From NCBI GenBank assembly GCA_905160935.1, contig CAJHZI010000609.1:476501-540500 (forward strand): a stretch of 64,000 nt of DNA. Direction: 5' to 3'. The notes beneath the pieces are model-generated. The model made no database searches. It was not told the origin of the DNA and worked only from the letters and a program-made list of their open reading frames with translations. Positions within the stretch are counted from its first letter, which is position 1; each line of letters begins with the position of its first letter. The translations under genes were made by a program, and so were the position numbers. The stretch is from Enchytraeus crypticus. Taxonomy: Eukaryota > Annelida > Clitellata > Enchytraeida > Enchytraeidae. Positions 1 to 22,900 of the stretch are shown piece by piece.

Positions 1-129
1 AAATTTTCTAATCTAAAATTTTGTAGCCCACGGCTATTTTTGCATGTTTTTGCATATTTTGCATCGCATTTGCAGTATATTTTCTGTTGTTTATTGCCCA
101 CTGTTATATGTTTACTTTGTATCTTCACT

Positions 130-400
130 GCAGGTATTATACGCTTATTTTACATTAAAATTGACTCCTTTACTGCAGGCACTATATGCAGGTACTTATA
201 CTACAGGCACTATATGCAGGTACTTATACTGCAGGTACTATATGCAGGTAGTTATACTGCAGGCACTATATGCAGGTACTATATGCAGGTACTTATACTG
301 CAGGCACTATATGCAGTTACTTATACTGCAGGTAATACGTGCAGGTACTTATACTGCAGGTACTATATTCAGGTACTTATACTGCAGGTACTATGTGCAT
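130..400 (+). repeat. Minisatellite of tgcaggtac-type units upstream of the first copine exon
   Basis: A two-part unit of about 28 bp (tgcaggcactata and tgcaggtacttatac) is repeated roughly nine times, with single outliers further on at 470 and 511. Each half carries TGCAG|GT, resembling a 3' splice site followed by a 5' splice site. Confidence 0.9.
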
Positions 401-516
401 GTCTTGTAGGCGATCCGAAGAGGACTCTACTAACATCGCCTGCTTTGGATTTCTTTAACATGCTTTGTGCAGGTTTTGTATGCACGCTACTGTATATGTT
501 GTATCGACCTGTGCAG

Positions 517-8445
<7,929 letters not shown>

Positions 8446-8922
8446 ATTGACAGTTCCTTTTCCTACAATGTCATACATGCGGCATAACATCATCACGGTA
8501 ATAAGCCCCATATTAGATGAAGAACGATTCCTAATTCGCAGTTCCTTTATCTCTCCCAGACTCTTGGCTCTCTTTAGCTGAAGTGCTATGAGCCTGCATG
8601 TGAGAATTAAAAAGTAGTTATAAGAACAATGAACTAATCTTTTAATCATGTGGCTTCGAAGGACACTGAGCTCCTGCCCTGCGAAGAGACTTGTTCACTG
8701 CATAGCTAGTGGAAAGTATTAATTGATCTATATTTACTGTTATTCACGTGCCCTTTTCTCACCCCCGTAAGAGTTTGACTATCCCTCCTTCGCCCGTGTC
8801 AACTACACCAGCTTGAATCCTTCGCCATCCACTCTTGAGATAAGCGTGATCTCTGCGATTTACTAGTCTAAGACTAATCCAAACGTTATAGCGCTTACGA
8901 ATGTCTTGCTTTTCTTGCCATT

Positions 8923-9164
8923 GAATGTCCTAATAGCTTAGGGGTAACGTTAAGAAGTTTTAAATGACAGATCCTGAGGTGAATTGATTCCTCGTGGGTT
9001 CGATTCCCGGCCGCGCTGATCTGAGAATAAAAGCTCGGACATTCACTGGACTGGTTACACGGAAAACGGAATAAATTGCCTAGCGGTTTAAACATGTGGT
9101 ATTAAAAGTGATATATATATATATATATCAACGTAGTTGATCATTTCACTATAATGAGTGTTTA
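8923..9164 (+). mobile_element. SINE C (second tRNA-derived SINE), near full-length
   Basis: The tRNA-like head has an A box (tagcttaggggt) and a B box (GGTTCGATTCC). The body is actggactggttacacggaa, then ggtttaaacatgtggtatta, and the end tcatttcactataatgag. A short (TA)n expansion lies at about 9110-9128. It is about 240 bp and one of seven copies here. Confidence 0.8.
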
Positions 9165-9647
9165 TTTAGAATAATTTAGTGTTCCTGTGTCCATGAATGT
9201 GGATGTTGTTGAACCTGCCTGATTAGTCAGTGATATATTGTTGCAACTTATGCGTACAGTGGATACACATGAAATAGAATTATTACCATCATTAGGCTTA
9301 CTTCGCTTTAAGTAGAAAATAATGAATTTTATATATGAAAATTCAACATCTGCCGGATTATATGAGTTAACAAATTGAAGTGTTGTATATATTATTTAGT
9401 GCGTGTTAATGATTTAATTCTAGAATATTCGTGCTTATATTTTATTTTTATAATTTTGGCATTTAGTCGTCTGGCCTTGTTTTCATAATATAGATTGATT
9501 GCGAGTCTAGATATTTAACTAATTCGCAAATAATGAATTAACATTTACAAGGTGATTGTAAATTGTTGCATTTACGAGGTGTTAGCATTTGATCAGCAGC
9601 ACTATTTTGCCGTGCTATTGCGCTGAACATGGCAGTGTGGAATATAT

Positions 9648-9796
9648 GGTTGGAGCCATCGGTAAGATATTGGCGATTGGCGATATCGGTAAGTTATTTG
9701 ACCGCGGATCAGTATATATATCCGGGGTTCAAATCCTGGGCTCGCCCGTAACTGACATCGCTTTCGAATGAGGAAACTGAAGTTAACATTAGCTTT
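9648..9796 (+). mobile_element. SINE A with internal duplication in the head
   Basis: The head 'ggagccatcggtaagatat' is followed by a second 'ggcgatatcggtaagttat', then gaccgcggatcagtatatat, the B box GGTTCAAATCC and the standard body. It lies in the copine-SMAP spacer. Confidence 0.8.
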
Positions 9797-10162
9797 TTAT
9801 ACATTGCTTCGCATGTAAGCTGCAGAAACAGCTGAAGAAACTGCTATAATAATATTAGAGTTTTGTTCAGTTAGAATATAGTTAGCTGGCTTATTATAAT
9901 GAATATAAATGTAACTATAATTATTAGCAGCAATTAATTTTCATTGATCACTTGAAGAAATACAGTATAGACTAGCGAATTGTCTATAAGGACTTTACTG
10001 TAGAAGAATAATAGGTAATAATTACTTTTTATTTAATATTTACTTAATACAACTCAATGAGTTAGTGATTCAAACACTTGAGTTAAACTCGATAAAAGAG
10101 TCGATATTACATTCTAACTCATACCAATTAGGCCTACTTGAGTTAATCTAGTAGGCTACTCC

Positions 10163-10264
10163 TATAACGGAAAATGGTCTCAATTGCCTAACGGTTTAAA
10201 CATGTGGTACTAAAAAGTGATAGATATCAACATAGTTGATCATTTCACTATAATACGTGTTTAC
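10163..10264 (+). mobile_element. SINE C, 3' half
   Basis: It starts at cggaaaatggtctcaattgc and contains tttaaacatgtggtac, gatagatatcaacatagttg and the end cactataatacgtgtttac. The tRNA-like head is missing. Confidence 0.8.
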
Positions 10265-11199
10265 TTACTATTTAAGAATGAGTTTAACTCAAAGTTAGCA
10301 ACTCAATTTAAAAGTTAACTTTTAATTTTAGGTTAACTAATTAGCGTCATATATTATTACTCTATTATTAATCTATTATTATAGTCGGCCTACTCGATCA
10401 CTACATAAAGTAGAGCGGTCAGTAATTGTACTGCATATTGACCACTTCATATTATTAGACCTATATAGTTAATCGATTTTGGATCAGTTTCATAGTGCTC
10501 TACAGATGATGTCACGGATAATAGCTAAAGCACAAGTTCATTACTAAATTATAACATTTTTTCCTTAGATTACTAACTGAGGCATCAACATACATGTACA
10601 TTTAGCCGATCAATCATCCTTTAATTCTATCAATTGATACACTCAATATAATACTAATAAATCACTACGCGACTAAGTCAGTAAGTTATCTTTTCCATAT
10701 TAAATTTTATATTTACTAATTTAAATCTCTCAGTGCACTGCCTATTGGCAGGTCCATGGCATATATAACTCCTCCACAAATTTATATTCTCAGACTTTCT
10801 CTTCATATTAGCATTCGAATATCAGCCAATACCAGCCAATAGTAGCTATCAAATAATCCAGCATCTGAAGTCACGGTCTTCGACTAACCTTTTTCCTTCC
10901 ATTATTCCCTCAATTGCCTCTTTCAGCAAACCATTCCCTTTGAGTACATGACCCACCCGTTTCTTCTTTCTGGTCTTTAGTTCTTGTCAATTGTCTATTT
11001 ATGCCAACCCTAATTAGCACTTAATAATTCATTCGTAGTTTTTTTCAGTCTATTTGATCTCCATTCTTCATCATCATCATCATTCGTTCATTTCAGACAA
11101 CAGTCCATAAGACATTGCACGATACAATGACAGAAACAAGAGAAAAAGACAGAGAATTACGTAATCCATATGTAAAGATAAAAAAGCTAAACATAAAAC

Positions 11200-11645
11200 A
11201 ATGATCAGCTTAGACAGAACCTTGACATGGAGGAAATAAGAGCATTACGAGACTCTTTGATACGTTTTAACAAACTAAACCGAGACTTACATAGCACTGT
11301 GTCAAATAACGGCAGCCCAGTAGATAAAAACATTTCAGTGACACTACTATATTTTGGGAAGTTAAAAAATGATTTAACGCATTTTATATAGCAGGACTTC
11401 ATACGACTAAGAGCAGCTAATTTAAAGACCTTCCACAAGGCTATATCATAGAAGCAAGAACAATAACTTCTAAATAATTTAAATTTAACAGAAATTGAGC
11501 TTCTCCATAGCCACATTTCGAATGCTTCCAGTTTTCTCATATTCTACTTAGTTAACATCTATTTTCACTACCGTACAGTAGCGCGGTCCACTCTCCACAC
11601 TAAAGTCTTTACGATATTTATCTTCAGGGCTTCCTTGAAGTTTCT
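11200..11645 (-). pseudogene. Decayed LINE reverse-transcriptase region
   Basis: The minus strand reads ALKINIVKTLVWRV, then [14 protein letters not shown], the region after the RT catalytic domain (usually IVKTLVWSVxLYG and LEAFEMWCWRR). Further decayed similarity may extend to about 11870 and 10860, but I cannot support those ends. Confidence 0.65.
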
Positions 11646-12242
11646 TTTAACTTTTGGTAGTAATTCTTTCCACTTACTGAAGGCCTCTACATTTTATTTC
11701 TGTTCCACATTTCCTCTCTTCTTTTATGTGTGTCCTAATTATTTAAAACTCTTTACCTGTTCTAGGTTCGTACCGTCTATTTCTATATTAACTCTTCCTC
11801 CTTTTCTAGACATTCCCGATCATCACTTTGGTATGCTTTAGCCTATACTAATTTCATTTCCTGTTTATTTTACTGCAGTAATGTTCAGGTCATCCCCAAC
11901 TTTATGCAAGCCCATTTGGTTACTAGCAATAATTAATGTTTAATAAATACTATTTTAAAATTATAGAGCCTTATATGTACCAGAAAACTTCACGTAAATT
12001 GATTTACACGACAAACGGCTGGATTATTTTCTAACAGAACCAACACAGTAAGATTTTATCATTACCTGAAATCTTGTCATTTTCGGAAGATTTTGGCCAC
12101 ATAGTTACATGGTAACGCTGATGGTGTTTTCTAGGTAAACCATATAAATTAATAAATATAGAAATTATTGAATTAATTAATTAATCTACGATTTATAAAC
12201 TTAATTAAAGTTAACTTAAGACCTTATTGTAACTAATTTACG

Positions 12243-15200
12243 ATGAGTCGAGCAGATAGGGACAACAAGGAGAGACAAGAGAAATTTCAGTGTATATTGA
12301 CCGGCTTATTACGAGATGATGACAATAAATATTGTGTCGATTGTGATGCTAAAGGTAAGTTTAGCCTTAAACTGTGTTATTTTCAGGTATATTTATAAAC
12401 CGTCGAACGTAATTTTTATTAAAGATACTTTTCTTTTATGAATTAGCGACTGTTGTGTCAGTATTAATATTTCACCTGTTGTTATTATTTACCTCTACAT
12501 ATTGATCACTAATTTCCTTGGGGGCCGTTCCAGATAATAAATGATAATTAATTATATTGGTATGATATTTACTTAATTATACAAGTTCAGGAAGTCGAGA
12601 AGACTTGTAACACCATTCTTTATGTTATTGCATACTTCATCGTACAAAAATTGTAAAGGAAAAACAAATTAAATGTTCCTAAACATACTTACAAAATACA
12701 CATACAATACGTTCACACAGGTAGTAAATAGTAATAATAATAATTATATAATAATTATATTATTTATAATAACAATAATATTGTAGTAATATAACAAAAT
12801 TTGAGCCTGATTGTTAAGTTTAATTTTAATTTGTCCTATTTTAAACTATTTTGATTTTATTACCGTTCAAATACTCAAATCATCCGTTGAATGCAATGTA
12901 TAATTTCTTGTATCCCTGATGTCACTGCTTCATCCATTTAACGAAGAATAAATGTTTGTGTTTTATAAATTTAGTACAGCATTCAAATCCTACTAGTATT
13001 GTATTTATGTGAAATAAGTAAGTAATGTAAGCTAATGTAAGTTTGAAATCTATATGTGAAATGAGAAGCGGGAATTCGTTGTATCACTATTAAAATATCT
13101 GTAGTTGTGTCAGAATCAGAACTGGGCGCAAGGCTGTCCTGGAGTGTCCACGATGATGCTGCCTTTCTCCTAGAGTAATTTATGATGATTGACGGCCGGA
13201 TTTAGCTCACTTGGTTAGTTGCGCGTCAATAATCGAAGATTAGCTATATCGGCCTCGGTTAGTACTTTGTGGGTGACAACCTTGGAAAACTGAGTGTTGA
13301 CAGCTTTGAAGGAAAAAATCACAGTGTGATGGAAGGTTTTTCTTAAATCTGCGCCGGCTGCAATTGAAGCGCCATAAAAAGGCAACGATTACTAATAATC
13401 TTGGATAGGAAGGATGGAATGGGTCTTAAACAAATGTCTGTGCTTCCTGACCCAGTGTGCCATTATGTTATCTTTAGTGCTAGTTATTTACTGTGCTAGC
13501 TGCAATTTGCTGGTGTTCAGGCACTTGCTGATATTTAGATGAGTTCATATAATTTGTATTTAGTCTATTAAATCATGACTACTATTATTTATAGTTACTG
13601 ATTATATTGATGCTGTCCTAGGACCAAGATGGGCTTCATGGAATCTAGGAATATTTCTGTGTATCAGATGCGCTGGTATTCATAGGAATCTTGGTGTTCA
13701 CATTTCAAAGGTTAAATCCGTAACACTAGATACATGGACTTCAGAGCAAGTTGCGGTAAGTTGAATTTCAAGGAAGATATTTAGACCAAAACTCATTAAT
13801 GATTATGCTGATATCATTTACATTACAGTAGGTTTTATTAGAAATGTTTATGTAAAATTCTGCAAGTCAGAATAGGTCAGTTGGTTGCTCATTAGATGGT
13901 AATAATTATAAAATGTTAAATATAATGCCTGTTGCGCAATGACACCTTGTAAATTCAATCCATAGGTTTCCTGTAAGGGAGTAAGATTTATATTATAGGG
14001 ATGGATGCATTATTAACCCCGACTTTCGATTTAGGAAATTTGCTGATATTTTGTCAGTATCTGTATTTGAAGTTCTATCTCAAGTGAACACGTCTTACGC
14101 GTTCAATTGTGCTGATCACTTGCTTGGAAAGAGAGTGGTATGATTTTTTACGAGAGTCATGGTGGTGGCATCTGAATCATTATGAGGCATATTAGAGTTG
14201 GTGGGTGTAGGCATAAAATCTTTACACTCAAACACTATTCATTCTTAAAGGGTTCATAGTTACAATACTTAATAAAAATTTTAGGAGAATTTGGCTCCTT
14301 AAAATGTAAAGATTATTGTCTATATATTTAGTTTTGACTGATAACAATCGATATTGGACTCAAAACAAGGTAGTAGCTAAAATTTCATAAGAGAGTATTT
14401 GCCAGAAAAAGTCGCAAACCTCTTAAGAGTCACAAATTTGCGTATATAATTTCTACAGCAGTAGATCCACTATATATGAATCTAACTAATATCTAATTTC
14501 ACTTGTCACTGGGTCTTTCATGATGCTCCCCATGGAAAATATATATAACCATGACAACAGTAAATATTATGAATTTAACCTTTAATTACATGACTGTTGG
14601 TTTGTGTAGATGATGCAGGACATGGGGAATTCTCGCGCCCGAGCTGTCTACGAGGCTAACATCCCAGATAACTTCAGGAGACCTCAGTCTGATCAGTATC
14701 CTTATGTTCTTCAAAATGCTCATGTAGAGTCATTCAATCATCTCATATAGAATCATTCAAACATCTCATATAGAATCATTCAATCATCTCATATAGAATC
14801 ATTCAGTCATCTCGTATAGAATCATTCAATCATCTCATATAGAATCATTCAATCATCTCATATAGAATCATTCAGTCTGCTCATGTAGAATCATTCAATC
14901 TTCTCATATAGAATCATTCAAGCAACTCATATAGAATCATTCAATCATCTCGTATAGAATCATTCAATCATCTCATATAGAATCATTCAGTCATCTCGTA
15001 TAGAATCATTCAATCATCTCATATAGAATTATTCAATCATCTCATATAGAATCATAGAGAATGGCAGAGATTTTGTTTCAACTTGCTTATAGTTTATTTT
15101 CTATGTTAATGACTGAAAGGTAACAGTGTAAAGTTTTTAGGAATTACTGTATGTGCGTTTAGTATAGGTTTATAAAGCTGTATCTTGTTTATTATCTGTA

Positions 15201-15738
15201 TTTTGTCACCCTAAAGGAAGAATTTGTATTATATTTTTCTTGAAACTCAGACCCATGATGGCAATTGATGATTGGGGAATGTAAAGTTTACAGATTTTAG
15301 ATATTAGTTGAATTGAATGTTAGATAAATTATTTTATTTTCTGACTGTTATTTACATTAATTGAAATTCTGCTGCTATTCAGAGCTCTGGAGGCTTTCAT
15401 AAGAGCTAAGTATGAACAGAAGAAATATATAGCCTCAGAGTGGGTGCCTCCAAAACAAAGATCTCTGGTAAGTAATGCTTAGTATGTTTAACTGAATGTA
15501 GGATTGGTTTTAGAATTGAATTTAATCTATGAATAAATAAACTAGAATAGTGAAATTTCGCTCAGTGGTGCATTTTAGACTAGATTTTATTAACTTTAGG
15601 TTGCATTAAAATGTAATGGGATGGAAGATTTCTGAATCTATAAGGCTGGTGAAGTTGTTTAATGATAATTAAGATTGTGAAATCAATAACTTCAATTTTT
15701 TATGTACTCTACTAAACCTATTTATGTAAGTAATTGTG

Positions 15739-15823
<85 letters not shown>

Positions 15824-16925
15824 ATATATATATATATACACAAAGATTGACGAATGAATTATGCATGTAGATAATTGCAATTAATATTAGTAATCAATAT
15901 ACTGTTATTATAGTCCAAGACCATTTAAAAGAATAATGTTTATTGCTGAGTGGTTGATCTGAAAATGCATTAAAATAAAATCACAGGAGTGGTTTCAAAT
16001 TATCAAATTATTCTAAATTTTCAATTGAATAACTAATTTATTGAAAGTTTTAAATTATTTAATATTTTTTTTTGTAAATTTTCACATTAAAGTATTTTTT
16101 CCATAGTGTTACAATTTTAAACTTTTTTTAAATATATCAAAGCTCACATACACATTGTCTGTTTTTTAATCTAGGATGATATTTAGTGTATATTTGTTAA
16201 CTATATTCTACAATACTAGATAGTTGAGGACTGTGAGACAACTAATATTCCTTCCAAACAGGCTGTGGCTAAACCTAGGGTAATTGTATAATTAGAGCAT
16301 GGATTCAAGTGCTTCTTAGATTATTGGTGCTGCGGAATAAAAGTTTTCTTGGCTGTGGAATATTTACTTGTGTGTTTGCAATTTACTATTGTTATACGTA
16401 TATTTCTTGACATTCTACACAATTTTATTGCATATGGTTCATGCAGATAGAGTATTTTTTCTGAGACATTGTAAGAAAAAGCTAGATTAGTTGAGATTAC
16501 TTGGTTGAAGGTTGTGTGTGTGCGTGCGTGCGTGTGTGTGTAAAAGAGAGCGAGAGAGTGAGAGAGAGAAAGTTATTTAGTTATTTTAATTTAGTGAAGC
16601 TTGTGTGAATTACATACAAGCCTCATTAAGGGTGACCTTAATTTCCAGTCAGTCTCATCTTGTACATGTAGCAGTATAAGGGAATGGGTATTATATCTAA
16701 TTGTATTCATTTTCTATCATAGGTATAACGAAAGATTTAGATCAATATACTGCTACATTTGTTACATGTGCTTCTATATTAATTTGTACGTCTATTACAA
16801 ATTTTGTTATAATGTTGATATAGATATATTGCTTTTTATGATGGCTAGTTTAGAGCCAAAATATTTTCTGACAGCTTTTTATCATTGAAAGTTTGTAACT
16901 TTAGTTCTTTGATTGAATTATATAG

Positions 16926-16975
<50 letters not shown>

Positions 16976-19900
16976 TGTATATATATATAATATATTTATA
17001 TATGTATATATATTATATATATATATAAATAGTAGATGACTAGCGAGCAGGGAAGATGATAATGATGATGTTTGTTGATGACGATGTATGATAATGATGA
17101 TGGTTAGCGAGCAGTCTTGATTAAATTTACGGTGGCGGCTATCACTAAGTAGCTCTGATATATGATGGCACTCTCCAGCCTGTAGTGAATGAGATAATGT
17201 GGACGGCTGCTAGTGCTATGTAGGAATATAAGATTTGAAAAATCTGATCGTGATTGTAGCAGATGTAAGAATGACGGTTTGATAATCATCATCTCTTTAC
17301 CGTGTCGTTTGTTTGAAAAAGAGTTTTGTGCTAATGAACTCAGTGCAGCGAATAAGACCAACAGTGGGATTTCCTTTGGAATTGTGAAATATTATAGTTG
17401 TAATTTTTGAATTATTTATTGTATTTTGCGAATGTACATGTAAATAAACAGATAAATTAGTTCCATGGCTTATAGAAAATCAATTATTACGCACACATGC
17501 ATGCATTTTGTGTGCATAATATTTCATAAGCTGTAAAGCATAAATTGACATCAGTTTTGTCTCTTGAAAGTGATGTCAGTGACGGACGAACCCAGGATTT
17601 GAACACCAGACCTACTGATCCGCAATCGGATATCTTAGGAACATCATGACTGGCTCCAGCCATAAAGCTCATTTTATTCCAATTCTAAAAAGAGTCGATG
17701 GGTTCAAACTGCAGTCAGACTTCGCCTGACTGTGTGCCTTGTAATATGGAGATGGATGTTAAACTTAGTTATGACGTTCAAAGTTTCAAACTTACTTAGT
17801 AGTCTCATATCTAGATATGCTGATATTAACATCAGGTTATGGTATATATGCTAACTTCTTATTTTTGTCATTCGCTTGCTTTTTAAAATTCTTTGTTGAT
17901 GCATGGCAAGAAAACTATGTTACATGAAAATGTTACTTGAAAGGGTTCGAAAAGACTCACTCTCCTTTTTAAAAGTACTGCATATAACTGGTGTTTAGTC
18001 TAGAAACTTTAAGAATTTCTATAGAATTGCATGTATAAGAAATGACTAATTTATTATCTGATACAAAATGGTGCAGAATACAGTTGAAAACAACCGAAAA
18101 AAAATCATAATTTGCCAAAGCAAAATGGGCTCATTTCTGGTTTTGATATATTGCATTTACATGTATATGTATTGAGTTGTTATTTGGTAGAATGCTCAGC
18201 AGTGGGTATGATAGCTGATAAGTAGAAATATATGCCTTGATTCTTGTTACATTGGTAGTACACTAGAGGAGCGCAACCAATTGATTGATATCAATCTAAT
18301 ATATACGCTCTTATAACTAAGCTCAATGCGATATGTTACTAGTTTACTACTGTTGTATAGATTTTTTGTTGTTGTTTTTAAGCTTAAGGCTCTTTGTTAC
18401 TGTTGCAGGTTTTACCACCTGATGATGCCGGTAAAGATAAGAAGGTTCGTCCAAGATCTACGGTCAACCCAAATGTAAGTCTTTTGATAACAATTTCTTA
18501 CATTGAAAATACCTAAGAGATCCGATACTGTTTATATATTGCAAACTTATTAATTTTTTTAGATTATATAATTATTAGACAAGGATGCTGTATTACACGG
18601 CTACTGTTCAACCTCTATACTGAGGTGGTAAGTGAAGCGATGGAAGGTATTGAAGAATGAATAATCATTGGAGGTGAATTGTTGAAAAATGTTAAATTTT
18701 CAGATGATCAGTATATGCTTGCTAGTGGTGAAGTGGATTGCAAAGGAATATGGATTGTTTGAATGACACGGCATTGAGGCACGTCACATGAAGATTAGCA
18801 TGAGAAGGCAAAGTTGACAAGAGTGTCTATAAATTATGGAGATGTAAATATCGCATTGAGTAATACAAGATTAGAACAGTTATGAAGCTGTAAACATCTG
18901 GGCCACATCTTGCGAATGATGAAAAGTGTGAGGCGGAAATACAATGTAGATATGCACAGGCAAAAGAGACCTTCGGAAAGAGGTAAGAACAACTTACAAA
19001 AGGTGTTAAGTAAGAAAACACAAAGATAAAGATTGCAAACAGATTGTTGTAGACGACTCTTCTATATGGATGTGAAATGGGGCTATTCAGGAAATAGAAT
19101 GTCATGAAAGTAGAAGCATTTGAAATGTGGTTATGGGGAAAGATTGAAAAGATTAGTTGATTAATCTTTTGTTATCACAAAATTACAAATAAAGATGTTC
19201 TGATGGAGCTGGTACAGATAGACAGTTAATAAATGTGACAAGAAGTAGAAATAAAAACTGGATTGGACATATTTTAATAGAGAGGAGTGGTTGCTAGAAG
19301 AAGCTAAAAGATGTAATTGAAGAAAGAATTCAAAGGATATGAGTTTGAGGTAGACCAAGACAAAGGATTTTAGACGATGTGATAATAAATTTGCATATAA
19401 AGGTGAAAAAGTTAAGCCCAGGATAGAATTGGTTGCAGGATTTAAATGCCATGAATCTACAGTTAAGCAGTGCTCTAAGGGGAGAGAGAGGTATATGTAA
19501 TTGATTATAGTATAACTATGTGAAATATATTAGAACACACTGAATTTCTTGAATAGAGACCTTTCTGAAGCCTTTGCCATGAGGATAGAAATAATAATTC
19601 TTATTAATTATCATTGATACCTTAAACAACCTGCTAACATGACGCTTGTCACTGTGAATCAATTTGTTAATGACTCTTTATTCAGATCTGAACAATACCA
19701 TTCAAAGCTACCTCTGAGCTGTGAACAGTTTTACAGCTCCCTATTAAATTGCCTGGCCTATTAATTTTATCACTAGAAATGCCATGTAATTATCACATAA
19801 TAATAAGTTTATTGTCTTCTATCATATCACATGGGATACTGTCCAATGTGTTCTGGCTGGGTTTGAACTGATAGCCTCTTTTTGCTTTTGAGGCAAGTGT

Positions 19901-22900
19901 GCTATTCATTCAGTCATAGTATAGAAGTGATTGCAATAAGATGTTTTAATTCCTGAGGATTTTTGTTGACAGGTGCCGCCACAGCGTCCTGGTGGTGCCA
20001 CAAATGTGCCGCCCCCTGTGAGTGCAGAGGCACAGATGAGGGCTGAGGGGTCTCAACCCTCCACTAACCCCCCCCAAGAGGTCGCTAAGCCCCCCCAATC
20101 TTCCGTGGCTCCCGCCGCAGTTCCCTCTGCTCAGATCGATCTGCTGGGCCTAGGTATAGTATTGTTAATATAACAGTATAGTATTGCTATTATATTGGTA
20201 TAGTATTGTTACTGTATTGGTATAGTAATAAAATATTTACAGAATGAGTGAACTAATGAATGAAAACTTTTAAAAACATCATTTTATTAGTTTTAATGAT
20301 TTTTGTAATAGATATTAGTAAATTTTGTTTTGCTTGTTTTCACAATTTTAATTGAAAAATATATTGATTGCTTCATGATTTTTTAATGACTAATTGATAA
20401 ATTTCACGAATTTTGTCGAGCCACTGAAGAATAGACCAACCATAAACTGCACATGTCATAAGAGATGACTAAGCAAAAAATGTGGAAGACTACGGAAAAC
20501 CACCTCAGAAGCTAGTGTTTCCAAGCTGTAGGCTGCATTCAAGTATGGATAAGGCATAGACATTTGTGAAAAGATTTACAGGCTAATCAATGGAGGGCTC
20601 CTTATGGAGCGTGACAGCAGACTGTGAACATGTACCTTGGACCTGCCACTAGGCAGAACTCTAGAGACAGATAATTGACAAATATATGATGGATGATTGA
20701 ATCAGTACCTGATTGATTTAATTTACATTATGTACCGGGTACACGATGTAAATGAAATTACAATTGAATTAACGACTTTAATTCAATCTAGTTGCTCATA
20801 GAATTAATGCTTGATTATTTTCAGAAGCACCCATTCCATCTGTAAACAATCACTATGGTTCCGAAGATCTATTCACAGATTTTCTCAGCAGTGGTAGCAC
20901 TGGGGGCGGGTCCTCTGTTAACCCCGCCCCTCAGACTGCAGTGGGAAGTGCCAGTGCTGACCTGAGTGAAGTGGGAATGTTTAACGGCGTGGATGAGAAG
21001 AAAGCTTCTACCAAGGATGCCATCATGGCTCTGTTTGGTCCTACACCAGCTGCTCCTCCAGGCATGGAAATCAGATGTGTAATTGATGATAGTAATAAGT
21101 TATTTAACAACAAACAGCTGAATGACTTTGGATAGCCGGGCCTTGATGCACACCTATTGCTCGAATTGTTTTATCTAACCCCAGGTTCTATACGTCTGGG
21201 GTAAAATTTAAAATAAATTAAAATAGTAATAATAGTAATGAAGGCTTAACATCCATTTCCTCATCCAAGGATGATGTCAGGGACGTCCCCACTGCACACA
21301 TAATTACAAATTATAAATAATAATAATAACTATAGTAGTAGTAACAACAATAGCGAATTATATAATGATAGTAAGGACTTTATGATAATGAGAGTTTGTG
21401 GTAGATGATTAATTTATCGTGTTTTTTTATTGAGAAGGATGATTGATTTGTTTTGTTCTGGTAATGGTTATCTTATTTGTCTTATTCTTATGATAATAAT
21501 TTTGATTGGTATATGTTGTTTTAGTAATACAAACGTTCATTGATGTGTTTTGTTTTTATGATGCAAATGCTTGCTGTTGTTTAGTCATATTTCTGAGTTA
21601 CTGTTCTATTTAAATTTTTTAAACTTTTAAAAATTCTTTATTTTTTTACTGTAGTTGGAGCCTATATGAATAACCAGCAGATGATGAACATGATGGCTCC
21701 TCCCACTGGTGGAATGATTGGCATGGTACCGGCTGGAACCGCTATGCAGATGGTTGGAGGCATGCCCATGCAGGTTTGTACTGGCTTTAAAAAACTTTAT
21801 TGCACTATGTATGCTTGTGTTTGTATCCTCTTGTATATTTGTGTTCTCTTGTGGTCTCTGTGTACTCGGTCGTCATCGTGTGATGCTTTGGCACCTGTTT
21901 GTGTAGAGTCTGCAAGAGACTTCCCTGACATTGCTGGCGAGGCAATGTTATGGACGTTGTAGGGCAAGGAACCGGACTTTAAATTCTTATTGATTGTTTT
22001 TTTATTTATCCGTTTAGACTTGTTAGATATATTTATAAAAGGATGTTTTTGCTGTTCTATATTCTATCATATTTTGCTGTACATGTATGTATATGTTTGT
22101 CAGAACTACTTCTTCTGTAAGCAAGCTGTAGGAAATATTACGATGAATTCTAAAACAGACAAAAGTGACCGTTCTCATTGCAGAATCATTAGACATGTAA
22201 AATTTTCAATGTGATAGAGCTATGTTTCATGCTCTTTTCTAGTATAATTTGACAGTGTTTACAATTTTATGCATTAGCGGGTTAATTAAATGCCAATCTG
22301 ACACTGTACGACTTATCAGGAATCGATGGACTCCCTACTGCATCCTTCTCTGTAAAATAGCGATGTAAGAACGGCATTTAAACCAAATGCCAAGTGTTGT
22401 GGAATCTGACGTACTAAACCTACTAAACCTCTATTGTGATAATATCTCTAAGGAGCCGAGTACATCTGGTCAGCCGATACCTAAAACATTTTATTCTGAA
22501 GGAGAGACTTCAAGAGTCAATGCTAGCACTAATGCTTGGTCTACTGGAGGCCTCCCCCTCTATACCCCAGACCAACCCCCCGTGGCTTTAGACTCGTGGA
22601 CTCAGGGTCGTTACACCCCAAGTCCTCAAGCTCAGTGGATGTCACAGTGCCAGGTTTTTGTGCCGCCGGCTAATGGGTCTTTTTTACGTTTTTGGTGCTG
22701 GGAATGTTGCGTTTTAAATTTGTTTTGAAAATGTATAAGTATTTGTCGTTCCTGTAAATCTCTGTGTAAACGAATCGCAAGATGCTATGACATTAAGAAA
22801 ATCTGACCATCATTTTATTATTTATAGTAAATGGTAGTAAATTGCGACATTTTTCTCACAGTGTGCTCTACTTTTAAGATAAATATTATTATAAAAAATG

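Larger units (their letters stand above)
8446..12242. other. Spacer between the copine and SMAP-like genes
   Basis: It holds two SINE C copies, one SINE A and an old antisense LINE piece. The last ~370 bp before the SMAP start codon (11870-12242) must hold its promoter and 5' UTR, but I see no motif I can defend. The rest is AT-rich without structure. Confidence 0.6.

Noticed and set aside
14717-15055. CRISPR array
   Set aside because: The 23-bp units are contiguous with no unique spacers, in an animal intron.
21666-21962. Extension of SMAP exon 8 past 21773 as a terminal exon
   Set aside because: The donor caggtttgt matches that of exon 9, and the extension is low-quality Cys/Leu-rich sequence.
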